A stretch of 20,444 bases of DNA from Caldifarciminota bacterium (GCA_015494735.1 WGAQ01000089.1:1-20444); one strand, 5' to 3'. Positions 1 through 7,222 are shown, numbered from the stretch's first letter. The notes: generated from the sequence alone by a model not told the origin. Translations and numbers: made by a program.

Positions 1-1194
1 GAAGGTCAGAATCGTCAATATCAGAAGGGATTTTCTCAACGGGGGTCTTCCGAAGATAAGGACATAGATGTACTTGAACAGGGTATTGGATGCAACGGCT
101 ATGAGAATTCCCCTCGCCGCGATGATTTCGGAAAGTTCCTCCCGGGCAAGTCCGGACAGGGAAAGGGTTATGGCATCTACATCGATTATCCCGGATATGA
201 AACTCGCCAGATAGATTCCCCTTTCACCGTAGTAGAAGGACAGGACCTTCGCCACGAATATCACCACCATATAAATCAGACCGAACTGCAGGGCATTCCT
301 CAGGTGAAAAGGATTGGAGAACTGGAATTCCTCCCCCTCCCGCTCCACGAATATCCCCCTCAGAGAGCGAAAGGCGACGATGGAATAAATGACCGTCAGG
401 AGAACCATGGGAACAGCAACGATTAAAGCAACGGAAGGGTTTATTATTCCCGACAGGACGATTACGCGAATATTCATCACGCTCCAGGCAAGAATTATGC
501 CGGCAAGCAGGGAGCGCACCATGTCCGGATACTTCCAGGAGAGTCTGGCAAAGTTGAAACTGACAGCGGTGGAAGACATGAGACCTCCCACCAGACCCCA
601 CAGCCATATGTACTTCCTGCCCCTCCACCTCAGCAGAACATAGGCGAAGAAATCTATGGCGGAGACAATTACCACCATCCTCCAGATTTCCCTGGGATTG
701 AAGGCATCGAATGGTCCGTAACTCCTGTCCGGAAGTATGGGATAAACGAGGACCGTTATTGCTATGAATTTCAGGATGTTCCTTATATCCTCTTCCGAGA
801 GCCTCCTGACGAATCCCTCCAGTGTCTCCTTCAGGGCAAGGATGAGAGTAATGACTATGGACAGGGCGGCGGTTTCGTAATACATGCCCAGATAAACCAT
901 TATTCCGAGTATGAAGGTTATAACAGTTGCCACCTCGGTGGTTATTCCCCTGTGCTCCCTTCCGCTGAAGTAAAAATTGAGCACCATAAGTGCAATCAGG
1001 CCCCCGAAAGTAAGGAAGAAGATACCTCCCCAGTAAGAATCGTAAATGTAGGCGGAAAGGGTTCCCAGAAGGCTGATCAACGGAAATGTCCTTATTCCGG
1101 CGAATATGTCCTCCTTCATCCGGTATTCCCTCTCCAGACCTATGAGAAATCCAACAGCGAGAGAAAATGCCATTTTGAAGGTAAGAGCCTCCAC
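1..1194 (-). CDS. MgtC/SapB-DUF4010 family membrane protein (partial, C-terminus off the window)
   Basis: Reading the minus strand gives an open frame of 398 codons that continues past base 1, so only the last few tens of residues should be missing. The N-terminal part carries the MgtC signature, a glycine-rich helix followed by GLEREYR and then GIRTFPLISLLG. The remainder is a long run of hydrophobic helices typical of the DUF4010 domain. Family knowledge: MgtC-like proteins are inner-membrane proteins linked to Mg2+ limitation and ATP-synthase control, but the long DUF4010 forms are uncharacterised, so transport is only a guess. The start is probably GTG at 1192-1194, since an in-frame TAA lies three codons upstream. 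ATG at 1171-1173 is the alternative and has a GGAGG about 14 nt before it. A perfect TATAAT lies on this strand at 1220-1225. The gene is divergent from the gene at 1235. Confidence 0.85.
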   Translation of the reverse strand, partial: MEALTFKMAFSLAVGFLIGLEREYRMKEDIFAGIRTFPLISLLGTLSAYIYDSYWGGIFFLTFGGLIALMVLNFYFSGREHRGITTEVATVITFILGIMVYLGMYYETAALSIVITLILALKETLEGFVRRLSEEDIRNILKFIAITVLVYPILPDRSYGPFDAFNPREIWRMVVIVSAIDFFAYVLLRWRGRKYIWLWGLVGGLMSSTAVSFNFARLSWKYPDMVRSLLAGIILAWSVMNIRVIVLSGIINPSVALIVAVPMVLLTVIYSIVAFRSLRGIFVEREGEEFQFSNPFHLRNALQFGLIYMVVIFVAKVLSFYYGERGIYLASFISGIIDVDAITLSLSGLAREELSEIIAARGILIAVASNTLFKYIYVLIFGRPPLRKSLLILTILTF

Positions 1195-1219
1195 ATTGGA
1201 ATTTTATTGCAGATTTCGC

Positions 1220-1227
1220 ATTATACT
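1220..1227. promoter_or_regulatory. Overlapping divergent -10 elements (putative bidirectional promoter)
   Basis: The octamer ATTATACT reads TATACT on the plus strand (1222-1227) and TATAAT on the minus strand (1220-1225). The plus hexamer is 7 nt before the ATG at 1235. The minus hexamer is 25 nt before the GTG at 1194. Neither direction has a convincing -35 hexamer at 16-18 nt. Only about 40 bp separate the two coding regions, so both promoters must lie here or inside the neighbouring gene. Confidence 0.5.
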
Positions 1228-1234
1228 TTCCCCG

Positions 1235-2452
1235 ATGCTCGCAATTCTACTGTCCCTTCAGAGATTACTGGTACCCATGGACGATGTCCAGACGGACCAT
1301 CTGAAGGCATACGGACTGGCGTACTGGAGCATAAAGAATGGATTTAAGACATGGTGGATTCTCAATTACAGGGGCGGCAGCTTCATGATAGAGTTTTCCC
1401 CGGAGGTTATGCGCAGAGCCACGGAAATGGGTGTCCTTCTGGAGACCATCGGCGATGCTCAGTTATCCGAAATCTACAAAACTGTGGAAGAGTCCAACAT
1501 GGAAATGGTGGAACTGGTGAAGGCTCCGAAGGTGGCGGTGTATGCTCCCCCCTACAATGAGCCATGGGATGATGCCGTGGAACTCGCCCTGAAATATGCG
1601 GAGATTCCCTATGACAGAGTATGGGACGAGGATGTACTATCCGGAAAACTGTCCCAATACGACTGGCTCCATCTGCACCACGAAGACTTTACGGGAATGC
1701 TGGGGAAATTCTGGGCCAGTTATAGAAATGCCCCATGGTACATAAGGATGGAGAAAATAAACCTCGAAATGGCCCATAAACTGGGCTTCAAAACCATACC
1801 CGATTTGAAGAGGGCTGTCGCTTTCAAAATAAGGGACTTCGTCGCAAACGGTGGATTTCTCTTTGCCATGTGCTCCGCCCCCATCACTCTGGATATAGCC
1901 CTTGCATCCTGGAAGACGGACATCGCAGACACTCCATTCGACGGGGACCCTCCGGACCCGGATTTCCAGAGCAAACTGGATTACTCCCAGACCATTGCCT
2001 TCACCAACTTCAAAGTGATTCCGGACCCGGCAATCTACGAGCATTCGGATATAGATGTGACCATGGAAGCATCCATGAGGGGACCGGAGAGTTATTTCGT
2101 CCTCTTCGAATTCTCCGCAAAATTCGACCCCATCCCCACCCTTCTGACACAGGACCACACCAACGCCATTCCCGAATTCCTGGGACAGGATACCGGATTC
2201 AGAAAGGACAAACTGAAGCCCTATGTTGTAATCATGGGGGAAGTTCCCGGAACGGATGAAGCCAAATACATCTATGGAACCTATGGCAAGGGTTTCTTCT
2301 CCTATCTGGGGGGACACGACCCCGAAGATTTCAGGCACTTCGTGGGTGAAAAACCCACCAACCTGAAGGAGCATCCCCACTCTCCCGGATACAGGCTCAT
2401 TCTGAACAATGTTCTGCTCCCCTCCATGAAGAAGAAGAAACTGAAGACCTGA
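1235..2452 (+). CDS. Protein of the family usually labelled 'asparagine synthetase B' (ThuA/GATase-like fold, function unknown)
   Basis: The 405-residue protein has the block starting QRLLVPMDD (residues 9-17) and the motifs NYRGGSF, VYAPPYNEPWDDAVE, DWLHLHHEDFTG and YRNAPWY. I recognise these from a bacterial family carried in databases as 'asparagine synthetase B'. It has no N-terminal Cys of a true AsnB and no ATP-pyrophosphatase motif, so that name is probably wrong. A Cys at about residue 213 sits in a glycine-rich elbow (NGGFLFAMCSA). A late GKGFFSYLGGHDPEDF (about 351-366) resembles the His-containing end of ThuA/class I amidotransferase-like folds; that is inference. Homologues usually begin with a signal peptide. 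Here only a short hydrophobic MLAILLSLQ precedes the conserved block. The frame is open back to 1106, but that part overlaps the divergent gene and is unlikely to be translated. The -10 at 1222-1227 supports a leaderless start at 1235. Confidence 0.72.
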   Translation: MLAILLSLQRLLVPMDDVQTDHLKAYGLAYWSIKNGFKTWWILNYRGGSFMIEFSPEVMRRATEMGVLLETIGDAQLSEIYKTVEESNMEMVELVKAPKVAVYAPPYNEPWDDAVELALKYAEIPYDRVWDEDVLSGKLSQYDWLHLHHEDFTGMLGKFWASYRNAPWYIRMEKINLEMAHKLGFKTIPDLKRAVAFKIRDFVANGGFLFAMCSAPITLDIALASWKTDIADTPFDGDPPDPDFQSKLDYSQTIAFTNFKVIPDPAIYEHSDIDVTMEASMRGPESYFVLFEFSAKFDPIPTLLTQDHTNAIPEFLGQDTGFRKDKLKPYVVIMGEVPGTDEAKYIYGTYGKGFFSYLGGHDPEDFRHFVGEKPTNLKEHPHSPGYRLILNNVLLPSMKKKKLKT

Positions 2453-2462
2453 TTCTGCCTGT

Positions 2463-2491
2463 TTGAATTCCCGGGGAGCCGGGGTTAAAAT
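2463..2491 (+). promoter_or_regulatory. Sigma70-like promoter for the Roadblock operon
   Basis: TTGAAT (2463-2468) and TAAAAT (2486-2491) are separated by exactly 17 bp, matching 4/6 and 5/6 of the consensus hexamers. The predicted transcript starts near 2498 and leaves a leader of about 45 nt before the ATG at 2545. The spacer holds a small hairpin, CCCGG-GGAG-CCGGG (2470-2483). It could be an operator or a weak terminator for the upstream gene. Confidence 0.5.
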
Positions 2492-2544
2492 TTATGCGCT
2501 TTTATTAACATAAGTTAAATTAAGTGAGGATAAGGAGAGGAAAT

Positions 2545-2937
2545 ATGAACAGCACCGCAACAGGGGAGAAACTCAGGCATGTGCTGAGGAGCATCATGGA
2601 TGAGACCGGTGTGGAAGGGATGATAGTCTTCACCATGGATGGATTCCCCGTGGCATCGGAAATCCGCGCCACCGGCGAGATGCTGGAAGAACTCTTCTCC
2701 GCCATAGGGGCCGGTCTCGCATCGCTGGCCGAAAATACCCTGAAGAACATAGGCATGCTCCCGCTGAGCAGATTGACCATAGAATCTCCCAGGGGAAATA
2801 TACTTCTGGAGAAGGCGAATCAGGAAATAGGCATAATGGCCCTCGCAGGACCATCCATCCCCCTCGGAATAATGAGAGTAGCCATACAGAAGGCATCCAC
2901 GGAAATAGACAGAATCCTCGGGAGGGAGCAGACATGA
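2545..2937 (+). CDS. Roadblock/LC7 domain protein (MglB-like)
   Basis: The 130-residue protein has the size and pattern of a single Roadblock/LC7 domain: an N-terminal helix, then GVEGMIVFTMDGFPVAS, a long amphipathic helix around LEELFSAIGAGLASLAENTL, then LTIESPRGNILLEKANQEIGIMALAG and a C-terminal helix. Family knowledge: bacterial Roadblock proteins such as MglB act as GAPs or regulators of small Ras-like GTPases and control polarity and motility. No GTPase is encoded next to it here, so the partner is unknown. The start is set by the strong Shine-Dalgarno AAGGAGAGG at 2532-2540, 4 nt before ATG 2545; an in-frame GTG at 2524 lies upstream of that site and is unlikely. The stop overlaps the next start (ATGA), which implies translational coupling. 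Confidence 0.85.
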   Translation: MNSTATGEKLRHVLRSIMDETGVEGMIVFTMDGFPVASEIRATGEMLEELFSAIGAGLASLAENTLKNIGMLPLSRLTIESPRGNILLEKANQEIGIMALAGPSIPLGIMRVAIQKASTEIDRILGREQT

Positions 2938-3401
2938 GGAAACCTGAAGAGCAGTTCATGGAATTGGAGAAAGAGATACGCAGGAAACTGGAAAACCACT
3001 TACCCGCCATAGAGAAGTCCCTTATGGAAATGGACGACCTCTCCCCTCCGGAAGAAATGGCCAGGCAATTCCTCCTCGAAATCATAAAAGGGAACGGGGA
3101 AGAAGCGGCAGACCTCCTGTCCCTGAAGATGCTCCACGAGAGAATGTCCATGGGGGAACTGGTCAGCAGCATAGGACATGTCCTTAAACAAATGCATTTA
3201 GAGCGGGAGGTGATGGACGAAATACAGAAACTGGCGAGCGTGTATCTGGCAGTACTCTCGGAAAGGATGTTTCATCACTTCCTCAGGGCGGTATCGAGCA
3301 TTACGGGAATGAGCGAGAAACTGCTCAGGAATTTCGCCAGACTGAATCTCGAGGAGAAATTATCCATCGACAGAAAGGATGAGCAGTATGCGGGGGGATG
3401 A
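2934..3401 (+). CDS. Helical protein of unknown function coupled to the Roadblock protein
   Basis: I do not recognise this 155-residue protein. It is rich in Glu, Lys, Arg, Leu and Met, and predicted by eye to be almost entirely helical. A charged N-terminal helix (about 1-35) comes first, then a middle region around LLEIIKGNGEEAADLLSLKM and a C-terminal bundle including LASVYLAVLSERMFHHFLRAV. There is no signal peptide or membrane segment. The arrangement loosely recalls helical partner or sensor domains such as RsbR-N, but I see no diagnostic residues. The start overlaps the stop of the Roadblock gene by 4 nt (ATGA), so the two proteins are likely made together and may form a complex. The last 42 bp overlap the 3' end of the methyltransferase gene on the other strand. 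Confidence 0.75.
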   Translation: MRKPEEQFMELEKEIRRKLENHLPAIEKSLMEMDDLSPPEEMARQFLLEIIKGNGEEAADLLSLKMLHERMSMGELVSSIGHVLKQMHLEREVMDEIQKLASVYLAVLSERMFHHFLRAVSSITGMSEKLLRNFARLNLEEKLSIDRKDEQYAGG

Positions 3402-4097
3402 GGCCGTTACCCGGCCCCCGCTGTAATCCCCATACATCGCATCCACCCGAAAACCCATGAATCTGGCATAATTCATAATTTCCTGCGGGAAGAAGACCCT
3501 CATCGTGAACTCCCGACTCCACTCCCTCTCTCCATCGGAGAAATACCACTTTATGTGGTTTATCTGGGTGGCGAAGTCGTACCATCCGGTCCCATATACC
3601 ATCACCCTGCGTCCATTCCTCTCGTAGGAGCCCACCAGTTTCCGAACCATGCTCCCCCTGAGGATATCGGCATCGGGATTGAAGACATCGATAACCAGTT
3701 TTCCATTCGAATCCATCAGGGCCCTCACCTCCCGGAAGAAGGCCACTACATCATCGAAGGTGTACAGGTGGGAGAAAGCATTGTAGGGAACAATAATCAG
3801 GGGATATCTCCCGGAAACGGGGATGCTTCTCATGTCTCCCACAACGCATTTCAGATTCAGTCCGGCATCCATCCCCCTCAGGAATGCCCTTCTGACCATG
3901 GGGAAAGACACATCCACCCCCACCACGCGAAAGCCCTCCATGGCAATGGGAATCGATATCCTCCCCGTACCGCATCCCAGTTCCAGAATGGGGCCACCGT
4001 ATTCGCGAACCAGTTTTAGGTAAAAGGGGATGTCATCCACCACATCCGCGTGGAGCAAATCGTACTCCTCCGGATCCAGAAATATGGACTGAACCAT
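3360..4097 (-). CDS. Class I SAM-dependent methyltransferase
   Basis: The protein has 245 residues. SAM-binding motif I is ILELGCGTGR (about 37-46), followed by FRVVGVDVSFPMVRRA (motif II region), CVVGDMRSIP (Asp-Met motif) and PLIIVPYNAFSHLYTFDD (motif IV region). This is the common Methyltransf_11/25 type used on small molecules; the substrate cannot be inferred. The ATG directly follows the TAG stop of ispDF with no intervening base, and GGAGG lies 9 nt upstream inside ispDF. It is therefore the last gene of the cdaA-ybbR-ispDF operon. Its stop lies inside the convergent plus-strand gene, and no terminator hairpin was seen. Confidence 0.85.
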   Translation of the reverse strand: MVQSIFLDPEEYDLLHADVVDDIPFYLKLVREYGGPILELGCGTGRISIPIAMEGFRVVGVDVSFPMVRRAFLRGMDAGLNLKCVVGDMRSIPVSGRYPLIIVPYNAFSHLYTFDDVVAFFREVRALMDSNGKLVIDVFNPDADILRGSMVRKLVGSYERNGRRVMVYGTGWYDFATQINHIKWYFSDGEREWSREFTMRVFFPQEIMNYARFMGFRVDAMYGDYSGGRVTASSPRILLILSVDG

Positions 4098-5207
4098 CTA
4101 AACGGCCCTCCCCACCCTCACGACCACCTGAGCCTCGAAAATGCCCTCCCTGACCCTGTTTCCACTCTTGGGCTTTACGGATACCCTGTCTGCATCCACA
4201 CCGAGAGCCCGGGCAATGCGCTTCACAATTTCCGGAAGATGATTTCCCAGACGGGGCCTCTCCAGAATAATCACCGCATCCACATTGAGAACAGTCCATC
4301 CCTCCCCCCTAAGTCTCGAGACCACATCCTCCAGCATGAGGATGCTGCTGGCCCCCCTCCATTGTTCAGAAGTGTCGGGGAAAATCTGCCCGATGTTGCC
4401 CATACCAGTCGCCCCCAGCAGAGCATCGATAAGGGCATGGGAAAGGGCATCCCCATCGGAATGACCCTGCGGTCCATAATCTTCGGCCACACGAATACCG
4501 GCTATATGGAAATCCCTCCCCTCCACCACGGGATGAACATCCCATCCATACCCTATGCGAATATCCGTAATAACGAGACGGGCGAACATGTCCATATCCT
4601 CCGGATAGGTTATCTTGAAGTTTCTGTAATCCCCTTCGACGAAGAAAATCTCCCGGCCCACGTATTTCCTGTAAAAGTATGCATCATCCGTGCCGAATGC
4701 ATTATCCCGGATGGCCATCTCATAGGCCCGAAGTATATCTTCCCGGAAGAAACCCTGCGGAGTCTGAACGGCAAATAGACCACTTCTATCTACCTCCACC
4801 CCATCCTCTCTGCGCAGAGTATCCCTGACCCTCACCACCGGTATCACCGCCCTGTGCCCCTTCAGGGCATCCATAACCCGCAGTATGAGTTCCCGGCTCA
4901 CCAGGGCCCTGGCAGTATCGTGAATGAGGACCACATTCCCGGAAGCATGTCTTATGCCGTTGAAGGAAGAGTGAAACCTCTCTCTGCCTCCCTCGACCAC
5001 CTTCACTCTGTCCATATACTTCTCCAGATGCGGGATTTCCTCAGGTGCATAGCCCTCCGGAATCACCAGTATCACCTCATCCACGAGGGGCAGGAATCTT
5101 TCCAGGGAATATGCATAAACGGGCCTTCCATGGACCGTGAGGAATTGCTTGGGGCCTCCGAATCTATTTCCCTTCCCCGCTGCCAGCAGGATTGCCGACG
5201 TCTTCAT
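4098..5207 (-). CDS. ispDF: Bifunctional MEP enzyme: IspD (CDP-ME synthase) fused to IspF (MECDP synthase)
   Basis: The protein has 369 residues. Residues 1-211 are 2-C-methyl-D-erythritol 4-phosphate cytidylyltransferase, with AAGKGNRFGGPKQF (9-22), GGRERFHSS, HDTARALVS (96-104), QTPQGF and FKITYPEDM. Residues about 215-369 are 2-C-methyl-D-erythritol 2,4-cyclodiphosphate synthase, with the metal ligands DVH (D223, H225) and a His at 257 in HSDGDALSHALIDALLG, then IFPDT. The protein supplies two non-consecutive steps of isoprenoid precursor synthesis. Oddities lie in the IspF half. The usual DIG is NIG (N271). The C-terminal TTE...GxGEG stretch, which binds cytidine phosphate and the second metal, is shortened to KPKSGNRVREG. 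The start overlaps the 3' end of ybbR by 44 bp and has AGGAAGGTG just upstream. Confidence 0.92.
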   Translation of the reverse strand: MKTSAILLAAGKGNRFGGPKQFLTVHGRPVYAYSLERFLPLVDEVILVIPEGYAPEEIPHLEKYMDRVKVVEGGRERFHSSFNGIRHASGNVVLIHDTARALVSRELILRVMDALKGHRAVIPVVRVRDTLRREDGVEVDRSGLFAVQTPQGFFREDILRAYEMAIRDNAFGTDDAYFYRKYVGREIFFVEGDYRNFKITYPEDMDMFARLVITDIRIGYGWDVHPVVEGRDFHIAGIRVAEDYGPQGHSDGDALSHALIDALLGATGMGNIGQIFPDTSEQWRGASSILMLEDVVSRLRGEGWTVLNVDAVIILERPRLGNHLPEIVKRIARALGVDADRVSVKPKSGNRVREGIFEAQVVVRVGRAV

Positions 5208-5868
5208 CCTTCACCTTCCTGGTTCTGACTATAACCGTCACGCTGTCGGGAGAAACCTCCACCACATCCCCCGGCCTGACCAGGGCCACCCTGAAGGTAT
5301 CCACCCCCTTCACGGAGGATATGTCCACATCCTCGGTCTGGATGTACATTATGCCGGACAGGATGCTTTCAGGAGCCCTGACGTCCGCAAATCGGGGATT
5401 CACCCTCACCCCCTCCACGGAATACCCCTTCGGAGGATTTCCCTTGATGGAAGGGGAGATTTCCCTGCTCACTGTCACGTACCTGTCAACGAACATGTAA
5501 AGACTCTCTGGCTCGATGTAAACGTATGGGATATTGAGGGATTTTCTGGCCTGCTGCTCCAGATCCACCTTCACATCCCCCACGCTCCTGGGTCTCACCT
5601 CCACCCTCAGAACACGATGGGAGAAGAGCAACGGAAGTATATTCCTGACCCTGTCCCTCACGTAAACCCTGACCACCGAATCCTTCAGAAGAACCCTTAC
5701 ATCCTCCGGAGCATCCACACGAACCACGTAATCCAGGGGAACTGTCCTGACCGAATCCATCTTCACATATACGAATAGCATGAGGGTGAGGAAGAAGGAA
5801 AGGGCAATGAAGAACCGGTTTCCCTGGACGGATTCCCTGATTTTCCGGGGCCTCCTATTCCTTTCCAT
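5164..5868 (-). CDS. ybbR: YbbR-domain protein (CdaR-type regulator of the diadenylate cyclase)
   Basis: The protein has 234 residues. A basic N-terminus is followed by one membrane segment (about 18-35), then an extracytoplasmic region of repeated beta-rich YbbR units: PLDYVVRVDAPEDVRVLL, a middle unit, then RPGDVVEVSPDSVTVIVRTRKV at the end. Family knowledge: YbbR/CdaR proteins are anchored beside CdaA and modulate c-di-AMP synthesis. Position supports this, since the gene begins inside the 3' end of cdaA (14-bp overlap). GAGGAG sits 7 nt before the ATG. The tail overlaps ispDF by 44 bp. In Firmicutes glmM normally follows this gene; here ispDF takes that place. Confidence 0.88.
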   Translation of the reverse strand: MERNRRPRKIRESVQGNRFFIALSFFLTLMLFVYVKMDSVRTVPLDYVVRVDAPEDVRVLLKDSVVRVYVRDRVRNILPLLFSHRVLRVEVRPRSVGDVKVDLEQQARKSLNIPYVYIEPESLYMFVDRYVTVSREISPSIKGNPPKGYSVEGVRVNPRFADVRAPESILSGIMYIQTEDVDISSVKGVDTFRVALVRPGDVVEVSPDSVTVIVRTRKVKDEDVGNPAGSGEGK

Positions 5869-6622
5869 AGAGAATCTCCTCTATTCTCCTCAAAAGTTCC
5901 TCCTTCTCCAGGGGTGCAGAAAGCTGTCCTTTGAATGCATACCTTACAGTCTGCCTCTCCTCAGAAACCACGATGGCAATGGCATCCGTCTGCTCCGTTA
6001 TACCAACAGCCGCCTCGTGCCTCAATCCAAGAAGGGGGTCCGGTAGATGGGAGGAGCGGGGAAGTCGAACTCCGGCAGAGAGTATCCTGTCCTCCCTTAT
6101 GATGATGGCACCATCGTGAAGGGGATTGTCATCGTAGAATATGGTTTCTATGAGAAGGGCCGAAACCACAGCATCCAGTTCCACTCCCTCCTCCACGAAC
6201 TCCTGCAGTCCCATCCTGTTCTGAATGACCACAAGGGCACCGTAACCCATATCCCTGAGCCAGTAAACAGCATCCACTATCTCATCGAGGGGAATTTCGG
6301 GGGCACGGGTAATCATCCTGTACAGCCTGCTCTGCCCGAGGGAAGTGAGGGCCCTCCTGATTTCGGGCTGGAATACGATGACCAGAGCCACCAGTCCAAC
6401 GGTCTTGAAGGCATCTATAATCCAGTTGAGGGCGGAGAGATTCAGAATCTGGGCTATTATGGCTATGAAGGCGAAAATCGTTATGGCGAGGAGCATGTAC
6501 GGAGCACGGGTGCCCCGGAATATCTTAAGGACTTGATAGAAGATGTACCACACCAGGAGAAAATCGATGATATCCAGTATGGAGAGGTCGAACAGGTGCA
6601 GGAGATTGTGGAGCATCTGCAT
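5855..6622 (-). CDS. cdaA: Membrane diadenylate cyclase (c-di-AMP synthase, CdaA/YbbP type)
   Basis: The protein has 255 residues. Three hydrophobic segments fill residues about 15-85, and the DisA_N/DAC domain follows at about 95-245. The catalytic DGA is at 170-172 in NPLHDGAIII. The second signature reads LGLRHEAAVG (RHE at 201-203) where RHR is usual, and VVSEE follows at 218-222. Family knowledge: the enzyme condenses two ATP into c-di-AMP, a second messenger for potassium, osmotic and cell-wall homeostasis. It heads the cdaA-ybbR-ispDF-methyltransferase operon. ATG 6620-6622 lies 8 nt downstream of a perfect TATAAT with no Shine-Dalgarno; ATG at 6614-6616 is an alternative. The RHR to RHE change deserves checking before activity is assumed. 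Confidence 0.92.
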   Translation of the reverse strand: MQMLHNLLHLFDLSILDIIDFLLVWYIFYQVLKIFRGTRAPYMLLAITIFAFIAIIAQILNLSALNWIIDAFKTVGLVALVIVFQPEIRRALTSLGQSRLYRMITRAPEIPLDEIVDAVYWLRDMGYGALVVIQNRMGLQEFVEEGVELDAVVSALLIETIFYDDNPLHDGAIIIREDRILSAGVRLPRSSHLPDPLLGLRHEAAVGITEQTDAIAIVVSEERQTVRYAFKGQLSAPLEKEELLRRIEEILYGKE

Positions 6623-6630
6623 GCTTCAAA

Positions 6631-6636
6631 ATTATA
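6631..6636 (-). promoter_or_regulatory. -10 element of the cdaA operon
   Basis: A perfect TATAAT on the minus strand lies 8 nt before the cdaA ATG at 6622. The best -35 candidates (TTTGTG or TTGTGA, spacer 15-16) are weak. If transcription starts about 7 nt past the hexamer, the mRNA has almost no leader. Confidence 0.5.
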
Positions 6637-6692
6637 CTGGCATGGGCAAATTCACAAATTGACTTATTGCCCCGGAAAATTCCATCGGGTAT

Positions 6693-7211
6693 TCAGTGCT
6701 TCCTCCTGAAATTCATGAAGAAGACAGCGATGGCAATAAGGAATATGCTGCCCGAGAGGAATGTCAAATCCCTTACGGTTTCATAGTGCATTTCCACCGC
6801 ATACTTGAAAAAGGTAACGATGAGTATCATGACTATGACCTTGGCCAGTTTCTCCTTCAACTGATCCAGACTGTGAATCCTCAGGATTCCAGCGGAGCGG
6901 TCCTCCTCCTCTATGAAGGAAATCTTGCTTATGAACAGTTCGTAGAGACCCACACCGAATATGAGCAGAATGGTGGCAATCAGATATATGTCCACCGCCG
7001 TTATCACATTCTTTATGGTGTGACGGTAAATGACATCCATCGAAGCATTGCCGTACAGAAAGGAGAGCATTTCCCCCATCACCTGAAGGACCTCCAGGGT
7101 ACCGATTATTATCAGTATGAATGCGGATATAACGCTCGCTATTGCGGCAAAGAACACCATCCATCGGCTCTGCCAGAGGAATGTTTCCACGATTCTTTCG
7201 AACAGTTTCAT
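6693..7211 (-). CDS. UPF0114 (YqhA) family membrane protein
   Basis: The protein has 172 residues, the normal length for the family. The N-terminus MKLFERIVETFLWQSRW is characteristic. Membrane helices follow at about 18-45 and 65-95, then 125-145 and 150-168. The conserved soluble loop LYELFISKISFIEEED precedes LKEKLAKVIVMIL. The family is widespread and its function is not established. The gene lies upstream of cdaA on the same strand with a 70-nt gap that holds a separate -10 for cdaA, so it may or may not share a transcript. It is divergent from phnC. Confidence 0.85.
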   Translation of the reverse strand: MKLFERIVETFLWQSRWMVFFAAIASVISAFILIIIGTLEVLQVMGEMLSFLYGNASMDVIYRHTIKNVITAVDIYLIATILLIFGVGLYELFISKISFIEEEDRSAGILRIHSLDQLKEKLAKVIVMILIVTFFKYAVEMHYETVRDLTFLSGSIFLIAIAVFFMNFRRKH

Positions 7212-7222
7212 GATGGACGGGA

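Noticed and set aside
1106..1234. In-frame N-terminal extension of the 'asparagine synthetase B'-like gene back to ATG 1106
   Set aside because: It overlaps the MgtC-like coding region on the other strand, has shadow-type composition, and lies upstream of the best -10. The conserved family block begins only at about residue 9 of the 1235 start.
2470..2483. CCCGG-GGAG-CCGGG hairpin as a terminator for the gene ending at 2452
   Set aside because: The stem is only 5 bp, no T-run follows, and it lies inside the spacer of a good promoter. It may be an operator instead.
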